A stretch of DNA of 64,000 nt from Halomonas gemina (GCF_023554995.1 NZ_JAMJPK010000001.1:744001-808000); one strand, 5' to 3'; counted from the stretch's first letter, positions 20,527 to 30,511 are shown. A program made the numbers and translations. The notes: generated by a model from the sequence alone, not told the origin.

Positions 20527-23500
20527 CTAGAACGGACTCCATTCCCACCCCCAGTCTTGCGCTTTCGGCTTCATCTTCGGCTTGGGGTCAGTTAGCCACA
20601 TTTGAGCCGGTAGAGGGGTCAGCAAGGACGAGCTGGCCTGTATCCCGATTGCCTTGTCGTCACTCGTCAACCGGGCCTGGGTCTGAATCTCGTTGATCAT
20701 CGGCGACAACCGTAGCACTACGGCCTGTACCCCGGAGGTGAAATCACCGACAGAGCCTGTGCCAAGCTGGACATCACCCATGGTGCCATGCCACTCCATT
20801 GCACTCATCGGGCTCTCGCTTTCGAAATCGATCCACGGTGTCCAGCTGGAGTTCTGGGACGGCGGCTGACTGAGCCAGATACCGAAGCTAAGGCCACGAT
20901 ATACGATCTGCCCCTTCACCGTCTGGGCATCACTTTGTGTGCGATTGCGCAACTCAAACTTGATCGACTTAGCTTTCAACAACTCTTTAGGGAGGTCCAT
21001 CGGCGACATGCCGAATAGCTTCTCTAGTGAATCATTGTGCTGAAACTGGAGCCGCAACTGCCACTTGGTGAATCTATCCCCGCCAGGATCGCGCACCGGC
21101 ACTTGCGGACGCTTGATCACAGGCACCGGGGTAAACGCTTCATACGCCACCACGACACTTCGTTCAGCCGGATCTTCCAGCGGCCCCTCGGCATCGATCG
21201 GGTCAGTTTCCCCCACCCCGGTCACCTCGAGGATACGATGGTCCGGGATCCCGATGATATCCACCAGATGATCGCGAACCGATTGTGCCCGCTGCTCAGA
21301 CAGGGTCTGGTTGCTGCTGGTGCTGCCGGTCTCGCTGGTGTGACCCTCAATCAAGCGGATCCGGCCCTCGTCGCCCAGGTTGGGCGCCAGCTGGTTACCT
21401 AGATAATCCTTGTGCGCTTGTGTCAGGTCGCTGGAGCCCACGCCGAAATCGGCCAGAAGGATCCTGCCACGCGCCCACTCTTCGCCGACCTCGACGTTGA
21501 GCTCTTTCACCGCGGGAAAATCACGGCTTGGCTGCGGATTTTCATCGGCATTGTGCAGGCGGGCCGAACTGCGCTGATACTGCTCTTCACTGATGGCACC
21601 CTTCGAGCGCGCATCATCGAGGTTTTGCTGATGATCGCGGTTTTGCACCGGATCCGATTGGCGATGAGCCTGGTTGGCCTGGTCTTCCGCCATCTGGCGC
21701 GCCTGTGCCAGTCGTTGTTGCGCGGCCCGGCTGGCTTCTGCCTGATCCGCTGAAGAGGCATTCTGCGCATCCGACGCCGCCTGCTGTTCGGCCTGCCCCA
21801 GCAAGCTGGTCAGCGCCTGCAGGCTGGAACGTTGGGCCGCCCCGGATTCCTGCATGGCCCGACTGGCCAGCTGCCGGGCGGCATCGACAGTCTCGCTGCC
21901 GAGCGACATATCACGGAATATGCCACCGGTCGACAAGGCATTAAGCATAGCGGATAGACCGCTCGGGGCCGGGGCCGGCGGGGCGCTCTGAATATTGATC
22001 GAGGAAGCGGGCACGGAAGCGCCTTGCGGAACGATATCCCGCGCCCGACTGCCGGGGGATACGCCGGAGATATCCGGGGCCGACCCCTGGCACTGTTGCG
22101 AAGGATCGATCATGCGGTCGACATCGCGCACCTCGGTGGCATTGCATTTAGACAGCAGGGTCTCAGCGTAAACGCCCCGTGTGGGCAGGCTGATCAGTTT
22201 TTGCGTCCGCATCTCGTCCAGTGTCAGGTAGGACGCGGCGGCAATGCTCTCCTCAGCTTGCAGGCGCTGACCCTGCACTTGAAGCGGGAACGCCACCAGA
22301 TTGCCCATGATCCCCACGGCGCGATTTTCGATCAGCTGCAACAGGGGGACATTCTGAACACCGCTACTGCCATCATCATAAGGGTAGCTGAAGTGTTCGA
22401 GGCGCAAGGCACGACGATCAGGATCCTCACCCAACCAGAGTGCACGCAAATAGGCCATGCGATTGGATTTTATATGCTGCGCCAATTCCTCGAGGGCACT
22501 GTAATCCTGGTAACGACGTGTACGGGTCTGGATGATATCCGGACGCACCGGGTTGAGACCGTCGATGGCATAGGCAGGATTGTCGCCTTTCAGGGTTTCA
22601 CTCAAGCCCACTTCATCGATCAGTTCGATACTGCGTTGCCGGGGAAGTACGTCACTGGGATCCGTATGGGCGGTGACCCGCAGTCGCGTCATGGTGTATT
22701 TCTGCACCTCGGTGACACGCTCCTGGAACGGTGTATCATCGCTCCCGCCAAAGAATTCAGCCACCTCTCTCGCGACATCTCCGACACTATCAATGGTCTT
22801 ACCGACCCCCACCATTTCGGATTCCACGGCCTTCTTCGGTGAGAACATCACCTCGATGCCGCTAATGGTAGCGATCGGGACCGGCTGTGAGGTAAACACA
22901 CTGACCGCCGAGGCCTCACGCGCATCATCGTGCTGCAGCGTCACGGTTTGGCCTTCGCTGGTATGCACCAAGAGTGACACCCCCGCGCGCCACGGCTCAC
23001 GCAACTCGACCGTCCAGCGTGAAACGGTGATTTCAGGACGTGTCTCCTCATAGATTTCCGGCGTATGCACCAGGCGGTACAAGGCATCGAGACCGGCTTG
23101 ATATTGCGAGGGCACCAGCTCCCGCAGGCGATCAGAATAGCGGTCTATCCAGCTTATCAGCGAAGATTGTGCGAAACTCTGGACCCAGCTCAATCCCCCC
23201 GTGGAGTTGTTGATTACCTGCCGCACGATTCTTTGGACATTCTGGCGGTTGATGGTATCGTCCGAATAGGTGCCATCGGGATCGACGTCGGTTCCTAACC
23301 AGTAATCCTTCACCGAGACCCCGCCGTCTTCAGCGACATTGACCTCATGCGAGGCGAATCCCGCTTCACGAACCAGAGCATTCTCGACCTTCTGGGTGTA
23401 TCGAACCCAAGCGTCATAGCCGATCATATCGGCATGCTCGGCGACTTCGTTCGGCGTCGACAGTGCTTCCAGACCACGTGCCATCGCTTCATCGACTGCG

Positions 23501-25101
23501 CGCATCATGTAGATCGAGCGATCGATATTGGTCCCGTTATTCTCGTTGTAAACCGTCAACCCCCAATGCGCGCTGGTCATCTTGCTGACCACCTCAGCAC
23601 CGCTATCACTCAAGCGCACTTGCAATTTACGCATCGCTGACAACGGATCGAAACTGCTGAATCCGGGGATGTCACCCCATAGCGATGTCGGCACTTCATA
23701 GGGGATCAGTAGTACATCAACCTGATCCACCAGCTCGGTTTGCACATTATAATGCTCAAGCACTTGAAAGTACTCGACCGTCATCGCATGATTGCGGTTA
23801 TGATTGCGCACTATGCGCGTGCGAATATCCTCGGTTTCGGTCTGCTGGCTCTGAGTTACCACCATCGAACGCTGCGAACGGACCCGCGTGCTGCGCTGCT
23901 CGACGCTATCCATCAGGCTCTGCAGGGTGTTCGCCGTGATCTCGCGGTGGCCACTGCTGAAGCTTCGCGAACTGGCGGCACTACCGCCAAGGCTAAACCC
24001 GACAGAACCGAGGACCCCCTTGGCGATACCGGCCAGACCACCAGTGATGCCACCACCCCCTTGCACGCTGCTGCTTCTGCCACGCTGCACCTCATCGACC
24101 GTACCCTCGACAATTTCCTCAATGGCACGATCCCGGTGCATGTCATGCTGGAGGCTTTCGCGAGCCGTCGCTCGCTCACTGCGACGAGCGCGTTCCTCTC
24201 TTGACCATTCGATCATGGCGATCTTGGTCTCTTCACAAGGCGCCAATGCCAGCGAGTACAACAGCCGGCCCAGGCCATGTCCTACCCGGGTCCAGGATTG
24301 CTTGTAGACGTTCAGGCGGCCAAGGGTTGGCGATGATGGCTGACTGACACTCTTTTCGTTCGCCGTCGACCAGTCATAGGATATCGGACCGGTGATAGGC
24401 TGACGCTCCTGAACCATCTCTTCGAGTGCGACCCGCTGGCCCAGCTCCGGCTCTCCCACGCGGACGATCTGGTTGAAGTAGAACTGGCGTGTCTCGACGC
24501 TGGCCGTGAAATCCAGCGCGCAATTGCCATCCTTGTTGATCACTTGCGGGCTGAACAGTTCTGGAGCGTTCGCGACATCGGCCGTATCCGGCGGCGTGAG
24601 GAAGGCGCCGCTTTCCAATCGACCTTCAGGTATCCAACGATCAACTTTATCGGCGACAGTGATCACTCGACCCTGGCTCAAATCGCCGATGCTGGCATCG
24701 AACACATGACTGGCGTCATCTCGTGGCTTACCGTCGACCGTCGGAGTGACCGCGATGCGGGTATCGTCAGTAGCTTCATCGAGCAGGTCGGTGCTGATGT
24801 AGCCACTGGGCCCGGCCGTAACGATGCGTTCGCTGACGGTCTCCCCTGATTTCATTACTCTCAACCGCATGCGCGCCCCTGGCTGGGGCTTCCCCGATCC
24901 ATCCTGAATCCGCAACCGGACCTTGCCGATGGACCGAACCGCCTGCAGCTGGCCGCCATCGTCGTAGCGGTAAGTCAACGGCCGCTCGTACTTGCTGCGG
25001 CGCAAAGCCAGGCGGGCATTGGGCGCGAAAATCGACGGACCTACAGCGCTCAGATCGATCTCATGAGGTTTGACGTTACGAGAGTTGGGATCATTGACCA
25101 T
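20527..25101 (-). CDS. Giant 1524-residue protein with OmpA-like domain, function unknown
   Basis: I do not recognise the family. There is no signal peptide and no clear transmembrane span. Residues about 60-115 look like an immunoglobulin or carboxypeptidase-regulatory-like beta domain (RLRIQDGSGKPQPGARMRLR). A Gly/Ser-rich stretch lies near 350-390. An Ala/Gln-rich coiled coil occupies about 1105-1190. An OmpA/MotB-like domain lies at about 1205-1315, with GHTSETGSTSSNQTLSEQRA and a closing PAERSVVVAY. A further beta-rich tail follows. The base composition is visibly less GC-rich than its neighbours. It stands alone between the PA2778-type gene and a DUF488 gene, so no operon gives a clue. 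Confidence 0.85.
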   Translation of the reverse strand: MVNDPNSRNVKPHEIDLSAVGPSIFAPNARLALRRSKYERPLTYRYDDGGQLQAVRSIGKVRLRIQDGSGKPQPGARMRLRVMKSGETVSERIVTAGPSGYISTDLLDEATDDTRIAVTPTVDGKPRDDASHVFDASIGDLSQGRVITVADKVDRWIPEGRLESGAFLTPPDTADVANAPELFSPQVINKDGNCALDFTASVETRQFYFNQIVRVGEPELGQRVALEEMVQERQPITGPISYDWSTANEKSVSQPSSPTLGRLNVYKQSWTRVGHGLGRLLYSLALAPCEETKIAMIEWSREERARRSERATARESLQHDMHRDRAIEEIVEGTVDEVQRGRSSSVQGGGGITGGLAGIAKGVLGSVGFSLGGSAASSRSFSSGHREITANTLQSLMDSVEQRSTRVRSQRSMVVTQSQQTETEDIRTRIVRNHNRNHAMTVEYFQVLEHYNVQTELVDQVDVLLIPYEVPTSLWGDIPGFSSFDPLSAMRKLQVRLSDSGAEVVSKMTSAHWGLTVYNENNGTNIDRSIYMMRAVDEAMARGLEALSTPNEVAEHADMIGYDAWVRYTQKVENALVREAGFASHEVNVAEDGGVSVKDYWLGTDVDPDGTYSDDTINRQNVQRIVRQVINNSTGGLSWVQSFAQSSLISWIDRYSDRLRELVPSQYQAGLDALYRLVHTPEIYEETRPEITVSRWTVELREPWRAGVSLLVHTSEGQTVTLQHDDAREASAVSVFTSQPVPIATISGIEVMFSPKKAVESEMVGVGKTIDSVGDVAREVAEFFGGSDDTPFQERVTEVQKYTMTRLRVTAHTDPSDVLPRQRSIELIDEVGLSETLKGDNPAYAIDGLNPVRPDIIQTRTRRYQDYSALEELAQHIKSNRMAYLRALWLGEDPDRRALRLEHFSYPYDDGSSGVQNVPLLQLIENRAVGIMGNLVAFPLQVQGQRLQAEESIAAASYLTLDEMRTQKLISLPTRGVYAETLLSKCNATEVRDVDRMIDPSQQCQGSAPDISGVSPGSRARDIVPQGASVPASSINIQSAPPAPAPSGLSAMLNALSTGGIFRDMSLGSETVDAARQLASRAMQESGAAQRSSLQALTSLLGQAEQQAASDAQNASSADQAEASRAAQQRLAQARQMAEDQANQAHRQSDPVQNRDHQQNLDDARSKGAISEEQYQRSSARLHNADENPQPSRDFPAVKELNVEVGEEWARGRILLADFGVGSSDLTQAHKDYLGNQLAPNLGDEGRIRLIEGHTSETGSTSSNQTLSEQRAQSVRDHLVDIIGIPDHRILEVTGVGETDPIDAEGPLEDPAERSVVVAYEAFTPVPVIKRPQVPVRDPGGDRFTKWQLRLQFQHNDSLEKLFGMSPMDLPKELLKAKSIKFELRNRTQSDAQTVKGQIVYRGLSFGIWLSQPPSQNSSWTPWIDFESESPMSAMEWHGTMGDVQLGTGSVGDFTSGVQAVVLRLSPMINEIQTQARLTSDDKAIGIQASSSLLTPLPAQMWLTDPKPKMKPKAQDWGWEWSPF

Positions 25102-25387
25102 TGGAGCCCCCGCGAAGATCTGGTGCTACGGTAAGCTGACAAATCTGGTTATTGTCTGGTTAAATTCTCAAAACTAGCGAATTACTATGGAGTGTAGTAG
25201 TTCACTCGCTTGCATCAACCACGTCATTATCCAGGGATCCATATACGAACGGGCATCAACGCTTGTCGATGATCAGGCGTTGTGCTACAGGGTTGCTGCG
25301 ACCAGGCGCCCAGGACGCTCCGGCAGTTGCCTGAGGGGAAGGATACGGAGAGACTAGACTACAGATTGCCGGCAAGGATCGCTCGCC

Positions 25388-25813
25388 ATGACCTACGACA
25401 TCGTCTTCAAGCGCATCTACCAGCCGATGGAGGCCGAGGATGGCGCCCGGGTGCTGGTCGACCGCCTCTGGCCGCGCGGCAAGCGCCGCGAGAGCCTGGC
25501 GTTGACCGACTGGTACCGCGATGCCTCTCCCTCACCCGCGCTACGCCGCCAGTACCACCTGGGCGAGATCAACGAGGAAGTGTTTTCCGCCCGCTACCGG
25601 GGAGAGCTGCGGGATGCGCCGGAGAGTTTGATTCCGCTGATGCGCCACGCCCGAGAGGGCCGGCTAACGCTGCTCTCGGCAGCCCGCGACCTGGAGGACA
25701 CACACCTGCCGCTGCTGCGCGAGGCTATCTTGCAGGCGCTTCATGACGAAGACGCCGAGGACCGAGAACTGGCCTCGCCCCCCTGCTACCGTGGCATGCT
25801 GAATGACGAATGA
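25388..25813 (+). CDS. DUF488 family protein, YeaO-like
   Basis: 141 residues beginning MTYDIVFKRIYQP, with the family motif VDRLWPRG and a second block around LTLLSAARDLEDTHL. It is a small cytoplasmic protein of unknown function, full length. It is transcribed divergently from the giant gene. The 285 bp between them hold an AT-rich patch at about 25135-25200 that could contain both promoters. Confidence 0.9.
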   Translation: MTYDIVFKRIYQPMEAEDGARVLVDRLWPRGKRRESLALTDWYRDASPSPALRRQYHLGEINEEVFSARYRGELRDAPESLIPLMRHAREGRLTLLSAARDLEDTHLPLLREAILQALHDEDAEDRELASPPCYRGMLNDE

Positions 25814-25842
25814 CGCCACAGGAACAGGCCCTCATCATCCCC

Positions 25843-25992
25843 TCAGGCAGCTTCATGCAACCGGGAGCGCGGCAGTGTCTGCTCGCAATCGACACAGTAA
25901 TAAAACCGCTCCAGATGGAGCAGACGCTGCCACCATTGCCGCCTGAGCTTATAGACACCTAAGCCGTGACAGTGAGGACACTGTAGTTTCAT
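25843..25992 (-). CDS. 49-residue zinc-ribbon protein
   Basis: A short gene read on the minus strand: ATG at 25992 with a near-perfect AAGGAG ribosome site five bases upstream, and TGA at 25845-25843. The product has two CxxC knuckles, QCPHCHG near residues 4-10 and YCVDCEQ near 32-37, with a basic aromatic stretch (RRQWWQRLLHLERF) between. This is a single zinc ribbon. It converges on the DUF488 gene. The function is unknown; small zinc ribbons of this type often bind nucleic acid or regulate partners. Confidence 0.7.
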   Translation of the reverse strand: MKLQCPHCHGLGVYKLRRQWWQRLLHLERFYYCVDCEQTLPRSRLHEAA

Positions 25993-26146
25993 GGAATCTC
26001 CTTAGGCCGGCCGCCTCGACACCCCTGGAAGTCACGACTTCACCATTGAAGCGTTACGCCAAAAAGTATTATCGGCTCGACGGCGTGAACGCAATCCGCA
26101 CCACGTCTCATTTCCATCATCCCTGATCATGGTGAATCGTCATGTT

Positions 26147-27397
26147 TCATTGTGGATGACGCCCTAGAGGGGCATGCCGATAGAGGCTCCAGAGCACCAC
26201 CAACCAGCCGCTATATACCGCCACGCCGACAGGATAGGCCAAAAAACTATAGGTAAGACCGAAATCGAGAAAGGTCACGGGCAGCAACAATCCCGCCACC
26301 GCCAAGGCGCGATGCGAGGTATCGGGATGATTCAAACCGCCGCGAAACAGCCACAGCGGCAGCAGGTAGAGGCCCAACAGCGCGAGCAGGCCCGGCAACC
26401 CACGCTTGGCCCAGGCGTTGAGCAGATCATTGTGGGCATGAGCGTGTGCCAACACTGCCCGGTCGAGCTCACCGGCCTCCACCCGCGAGCGCATTCCCTC
26501 CATGTAACCCGCCTTACCGTGCCCCATCAGCGGCCGCTCGACGATCAGCCCCACCGCCCCTTGCCACATCTCCAGGCGCGTCGTCACCGAGCCTGTCTTG
26601 GCCCGCTCACCCGCCAGATAATGCTCAACCTCGGCAACCGCCAGACTCACGCGATGCTGTACCCCGGTCTGGGGTAACACATAGAGGCCGGCCAGCAGGC
26701 CCCCCGCTCCCACCCACCAGAGGGCGGCCTGCCTCCGAGGGAGCCAACGACCATAGCCCCGCTGAAACACCAGCAGGATCAGCGGCAGGGCGACCCAACC
26801 ACCCCGCGTACCGGAGAGCACCGAAGCCGCTACCCCGCCCAGGGCGCCCAGCCCCAGCACCACCAGCCAGCCATACCGCCGGGGGGCGTTGAGCGCCCAG
26901 CCGATACCCGCCAGGCAGAGCACGCCGGCCAGCAGGCTGAGGTTGCCAAACAGGATGGCATGCAGTGGTTCGTGGCCACTGGCCCGGCTCACGCCATTCA
27001 GCGTCTGCCACAAGGCCCAGCCGCCCGTTGTCATCCCCGCCAGCGCAAGGCCGGCCCACAGCCAGATCAACGAAGGCAGCCAGGCATGGAGGGCGGGCAA
27101 CACCAACAGCGCCAGCACTACCGGCAGCAGCAGCGGCAGCAGCTGGGCGGCCTCGCCGTGATAGGCCGCGATGGCCAGCTGAGAGGCGCCGAACAGCAGC
27201 AGCATCAGCGCCAGCCCCCAGCCCCGGCGACCCAGAGGGCGAACCCTCATCCAGCCGGGGACCAACCGGCCCAACAGGGCCAGCAGCCCGAGCAGCCCCA
27301 GCCACAGGGGGCCCCACCAATAGCCGCCAGGCAGCAGCACCGGCAAGGCCATGGTCGCCACGATCCCGGCGGCCGTCAGGCCCCGCATCAAGGTCAT
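26147..27397 (-). CDS. O-antigen ligase/polymerase family membrane protein
   Basis: 416 residues from ATG 27397, whose ATGA overlaps the ugd stop; the open frame up to 27553 lies inside ugd. About ten hydrophobic spans are visible. The Wzy/WaaL-type periplasmic loop carries [22 protein letters not shown] (key residues R-W-x4-I-x5-LxGxG) and HAHNDLLN...KRGLPGL. It either ligates polymer to lipid A core or polymerises repeat units. A second ligase-like domain is fused to the WecA-type protein at 34405-36873, so the two roles may be split between them. Confidence 0.85.
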   Translation of the reverse strand: MTLMRGLTAAGIVATMALPVLLPGGYWWGPLWLGLLGLLALLGRLVPGWMRVRPLGRRGWGLALMLLLFGASQLAIAAYHGEAAQLLPLLLPVVLALLVLPALHAWLPSLIWLWAGLALAGMTTGGWALWQTLNGVSRASGHEPLHAILFGNLSLLAGVLCLAGIGWALNAPRRYGWLVVLGLGALGGVAASVLSGTRGGWVALPLILLVFQRGYGRWLPRRQAALWWVGAGGLLAGLYVLPQTGVQHRVSLAVAEVEHYLAGERAKTGSVTTRLEMWQGAVGLIVERPLMGHGKAGYMEGMRSRVEAGELDRAVLAHAHAHNDLLNAWAKRGLPGLLALLGLYLLPLWLFRGGLNHPDTSHRALAVAGLLLPVTFLDFGLTYSFLAYPVGVAVYSGWLVVLWSLYRHAPLGRHPQ

Positions 27398-28734
27398 CGC
27401 CGGTGCAGCGAGTCCCCACGCCCCACGGCGTAGTACATCAGCCCGGCCTGCTTGATGGTCTGGGGGTCGAAGAGGTTGCGGCCATCGACGACCACCGGCA
27501 TGGCCAGCTGGTTCTTCAGCCAATCGAAATCCACCGCGCGGAAGTCCTTCCACTCGGTGCAGATCACCAAGGCATCGGCCCCCTTCACCGCCTGGATGCG
27601 ATCGGCCACCAGCACCAGGTCATCGCGCTCGCCATAGAGGCGCCGGCACTCCTTCATCGCCTCGGGATCGAACGCCTGTACCCGGGCGCCGGCATCCCAC
27701 AGGGCCTCCATCAGCGTGCGGCTGGGGGCATCGCGCATGTCGTCGGTATTGGGCTTGAAGGACAAGCCCCACAGGGCAATGGTCTTGCCGGCAAGATCGC
27801 CATCGAAGGCCTGGGAGAGCTTGGCGAACAGCGTCTGCTTCTGGCGCTTGTTGATCGCCTCCACGGCATTGAGCAGCTCGGCCTGGTAGTCGACATCGCT
27901 GGCGGAACGCGCCAGCGCCTGCACATCCTTGGGAAAGCAGGAACCGCCATAGCCACAGCCGGGGTAGATGAACTGGTAGCCGATACGCGGGTCGCTGCCG
28001 ATGCCGCGGCGCACCTGCTCGACATCCGCCCCCAGGCGTTCGGCCAGGTTGGCAATCTCGTTCATGAAGCTGATCTTGGTGGCCAGCATGGCGTTGGCGG
28101 CGTACTTGGTCAGCTCGGCCGAGCGCACGTCCATGAACATCAGCTTTTCCTGCAAGCGGATGTAGGGGCCGTAGCACTCGCGCATCAGCTCCTTGACCCG
28201 TTCGGAGTGGGTCCCCACCACGATGCGCGCCCCGTGGGTGAAGTCGTCGATGGCCGCGCCTTCCTTGAGGAACTCCGGATTGGAGCAGACATCGAACTCC
28301 AGCGCCTCGCCGCGGGCCGCCAGCGCCGCCGCCACCGACTCGCCCACCCGCTCGGCGGTGCCCACCGGCACGGTCGACTTGTCGACGATCACCTTGTACT
28401 CGTTCATGTGCTCGCCGATGGTATTGGCCACCGCCAGCACATACTGCATATCGGCGCTGCCGTCCTCATCCGGCGGCGTGCCCACGGCGATGAACTGCAG
28501 CGTGCCGAAGGCCACCGCCTCGGCCGGGTCAGTGGTAAAGCGCAACCGCCCAGCGGTCACGTTTTCCTGAACCATCCGCTCCAGGCCCGGCTCGTAGATG
28601 GGGATCTCACCATCCTGCAGCCGCTGCACCTTGCCCTTGTCCACGTCCATGCACAGCACGTCGTGGCCCACATCGGCCAGGCAGGTACCGGTCACCAGCC
28701 CCACATAACCCGTTCCAAAAATCGTGATCTTCAT
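27394..28734 (-). CDS. ugd: UDP-glucose 6-dehydrogenase
   Basis: 446 residues, full length. The Rossmann motif [10 protein letters not shown] is at the N-terminus and the catalytic Cys is in [10 protein letters not shown]. It oxidises UDP-glucose to UDP-glucuronate with two NAD, supplying an acidic sugar for the surface polymer. It is translationally coupled to the O-antigen ligase gene. Upstream, only about 40 bp separate it from the oldest-looking remnant of the other dehydrogenase gene. Confidence 0.95.
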   Translation of the reverse strand: MKITIFGTGYVGLVTGTCLADVGHDVLCMDVDKGKVQRLQDGEIPIYEPGLERMVQENVTAGRLRFTTDPAEAVAFGTLQFIAVGTPPDEDGSADMQYVLAVANTIGEHMNEYKVIVDKSTVPVGTAERVGESVAAALAARGEALEFDVCSNPEFLKEGAAIDDFTHGARIVVGTHSERVKELMRECYGPYIRLQEKLMFMDVRSAELTKYAANAMLATKISFMNEIANLAERLGADVEQVRRGIGSDPRIGYQFIYPGCGYGGSCFPKDVQALARSASDVDYQAELLNAVEAINKRQKQTLFAKLSQAFDGDLAGKTIALWGLSFKPNTDDMRDAPSRTLMEALWDAGARVQAFDPEAMKECRRLYGERDDLVLVADRIQAVKGADALVICTEWKDFRAVDFDWLKNQLAMPVVVDGRNLFDPQTIKQAGLMYYAVGRGDSLHRR

Positions 28735-28773
28735 TCCCTTCCTCCTGAATTATCCCGTCACCAGCTCCTCTCA

Positions 28774-28887
28774 GAGCCTGATATGCACCTCGGCCTTGGG
28801 CAGCGCATACTTCAAATCGTACAACACATGCATGGGCTTGCCCCAGGCGCGCATGTCTTCCACGCCCAGTTCGCGGAACGGGTCGTC
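28774..28887 (-). pseudogene. 3'-end remnant of a tviB/wbpO-type dehydrogenase gene (diverged)
   Basis: This encodes FRELGVEDMRAWGKP then [20 protein letters not shown] and a stop, aligning with the last 38 or so codons of the intact gene at 33025-34302 ([35 protein letters not shown]) at roughly 80 percent DNA identity. No other part of the gene is present upstream. It is the most diverged of four copies of this gene end, so probably the oldest. Confidence 0.8.
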
Positions 28888-29011
28888 AAGTTGGCCGGTG
28901 GACGCCTCATGACGGGGCTCGGCGCCCGCCACGCCTTTGCCGAGCGCATCCGTATTGGCCTGGGAAATGATAGACTCGAATAACGCGACCCACCGCACCT
29001 GAGAGTCAGCA

Positions 29012-29413
29012 ATGCGCAATCAGTCCATCATCCTCCATGCCCTGGCCGACCTGGCGGCCTGTGAGAGCGACATCGCCGTGCTCTGGCTCTATGGCTCTCG
29101 CGCCAAGGGCACCGCTTCGGCAGAGAGTGACTATGACCTCGCGGTGGCATTCCGCGACTTCGCCAAGGAGCCGCTGGAGCGTCGCCTGCGGCCCGAGTTG
29201 CTGGCACAAGACTGGCAGGATCGACTGGGCTTGAAGCAGGACCAGCTCTCAATCGTGGATATCAACCTCGCCCCCCTCCCCCTGGCCCACGCCGTAATCC
29301 GCACCGGGCAAGTGCTGCAGGCCAATGACCACCTGCGCCTGATCCGCGAGGAGAACCGCATCACGTCGATGTGGGAACTCGACCACCAGTACCATCAGCG
29401 GCATTTTGCGTGA
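29012..29413 (+). CDS. MNT-type nucleotidyltransferase antitoxin
   Basis: 133 residues with the minimal nucleotidyltransferase motif GSRAKG followed by SDYDLAV, the GSx10DxD signature of MntA-like proteins. In type VII HEPN/MNT systems MntA AMPylates and neutralises the HepT RNase. The adjacent HepT-type frame (29434) is broken, so this may be an orphan antitoxin. It is on the plus strand, opposite to the polysaccharide genes, as expected for inserted cargo. Confidence 0.8.
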   Translation: MRNQSIILHALADLAACESDIAVLWLYGSRAKGTASAESDYDLAVAFRDFAKEPLERRLRPELLAQDWQDRLGLKQDQLSIVDINLAPLPLAHAVIRTGQVLQANDHLRLIREENRITSMWELDHQYHQRHFA

Positions 29414-29433
29414 CCGGCCAAGGAGGCCCAGAC

Positions 29434-29625
29434 ATGGAAGCCGAATATGTCGATGCCATGCGCGAGCACTTCGCAACCTTGGCAGAGGAATTGGAACAGC
29501 TACCTGTGGGAGCGATATTTTATATCGCGATGGCGCCGCAGGCGCCCAGGACAACCCCACCGCCGCTTCGCGACGGATCGCGACGCAAGCGATCGCTCCC
29601 ACAAAGGCCCGGAGCTGGATCATGA
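29434..29625 (+). pseudogene. Truncated HEPN/HepT-type toxin, interrupted by a REP-like element
   Basis: A good AGGAGG ribosome site precedes ATG 29434. The first 23 residues (MEAEYVDAMREHFATLAEEL, then EQL) read like the start of a DUF86/HEPN toxin. The frame then enters REP-like DNA at about 29500 and ends at 29625 with a nonsense tail rich in Pro and Arg. No downstream HEPN RX4-6H motif was found. I infer decay of the toxin. The HEPN assignment rests on context and only 23 residues. Confidence 0.6.
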
Positions 29626-29695
29626 TTGTGGGAGCGGCGGCTGGGCGCTCCAACTTCAGATCGCGATGGCGCCGCAGGCGCCCAGGATGCACCCA
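29500..29695. repeat. REP-like cluster inside the broken toxin
   Basis: Two GTGGGAGCG-type modules (starting near 29506 and 29628) bracket GCCGCAGGCGCCCAGGA and CACCGCCGCTTCGCGACGG words, with the closing GATCGCTCCCACA at about 29590-29602. It is the same family as 13481-13675. The left edge falls within the HEPN-type reading frame. Confidence 0.8.
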
Positions 29696-29711
29696 GCAAC
29701 GCTGAGGCCCC

Positions 29712-29780
29712 CTACCACCTCAGGTCAACGCTTTCCTTGGGCAGCAAATACTTCAGGTCATAAAGCACGTGCTCGGGATA
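29712..29780 (-). pseudogene. Second 3'-end remnant of the tviB/wbpO-type gene
   Basis: This reads [20 protein letters not shown] then RW and a stop, matching the last 22 codons of the intact dehydrogenase. The match begins abruptly at about 29780. It lies 14 bp from the end of the RES-type frame. It is closer to the intact gene than the 28774 remnant. Confidence 0.8.
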
Positions 29781-29793
29781 GCAGTGCGGTTGT

Positions 29794-30095
29794 CTATTCC
29801 CAAGACCGTTGGTCCTTGGGAAGATCATCATCGGGATCGTAAGCCACCAGTCGGAGTCGGTCCCCTTCCTGCAACGCTTCCGTATAGAGCACCAGATTCG
29901 TGCCGCCGGGATTTGCCACCGAGGGAAACAAGATACCGGCAGCCCCGCACTCCAGCGCTACACCGACCAGCAGCCAGCTGGACGGTTCAAGCGGCCACCA
30001 TATTCGGCGGCTCCGGCACCACTGGTGGGTGCCCATGCCCACCGTGGCACGTGGACGCGGTAGGCAGGGCACGCCAGCGACTCTCGTACCTTCAC
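29794..30095 (-). pseudogene. RES-domain toxin with internal deletion and frameshift
   Basis: A GTG at 30095 overlaps the Xre-type stop (GTGA) and opens AYRVHVPRWAWAPTSGAG then AAEYGGRLNRPA, the N-terminal RES pattern with its GGR(L/W)N motif. That frame stops early. A shifted frame downstream then gives GILFPSVANPGGTNLVLY, the C-terminal RES block, to a stop at 29794. The middle of the domain (about 80 residues by family length) is missing. RES toxins degrade NAD; this copy should be inactive. Confidence 0.72.
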
Positions 30096-30511
30096 CCTAC
30101 CGCCCCGGCCTTCAGGGCTTGCAGGTAACGTACCAGGTCCTGAGTTCGACCTTCACTGACCAGTCTTTCCGGCGTTCGATAATCGAAGGTGCTGATGGGT
30201 TCGTTCCGAAACCAGAACAGGGCATGCCTGAAGTCCCCGTTGATGTCGGTGGCAGCACGCAACACCTGCAACGCATCGCGCAGAAAGCCTTGCAGCTTCT
30301 CGCTCCCTTGAGCGCGTGAGAGGGTGACTCGGTGCACATGGGCATCCGCAGCCAGAACTTGCAGATCCATGCCCAATGCGCGAGCGAACAATCTGGGGTC
30401 GATGATCGGCTTGCCCGCTGCCGTTGCAGATCGCTTGAGATCCTCAACGAAACGTTCGTAGGTCTTGGGCGCCTGGTATTCGTTCGGGTCGATAAGGGCT
30501 TCAGCACTCAT
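30092..30511 (-). CDS. Xre/MbcA/ParS-type antitoxin of a RES toxin
   Basis: 139 residues. The C-terminal block FRHALFWFRNEPISTFDYRT (key residues A-x-W-F-x-N-x-P-I) followed by PERLVSEGRTQDLVRYLQAL is the DUF2384 toxin-binding domain, and an N-terminal helical region probably binds DNA. It precedes and overlaps the RES-type pseudogene in the order normal for RES-Xre systems. It is intact although its toxin is not. Confidence 0.85.
   Translation of the reverse strand: MSAEALIDPNEYQAPKTYERFVEDLKRSATAAGKPIIDPRLFARALGMDLQVLAADAHVHRVTLSRAQGSEKLQGFLRDALQVLRAATDINGDFRHALFWFRNEPISTFDYRTPERLVSEGRTQDLVRYLQALKAGAVG

Noticed and set aside
25135..25200. Promoter for the giant gene in the AT-rich patch
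   Set aside because: A TTGAGA-like hexamer is present but spacing to any -10 is poor (about 19 bases); not strong enough to list.
26965..28983. Plus-strand 672-codon frame opposite ugd and the ligase gene
   Set aside because: It is the complement of two well-supported genes and has no ribosome site or family motif.
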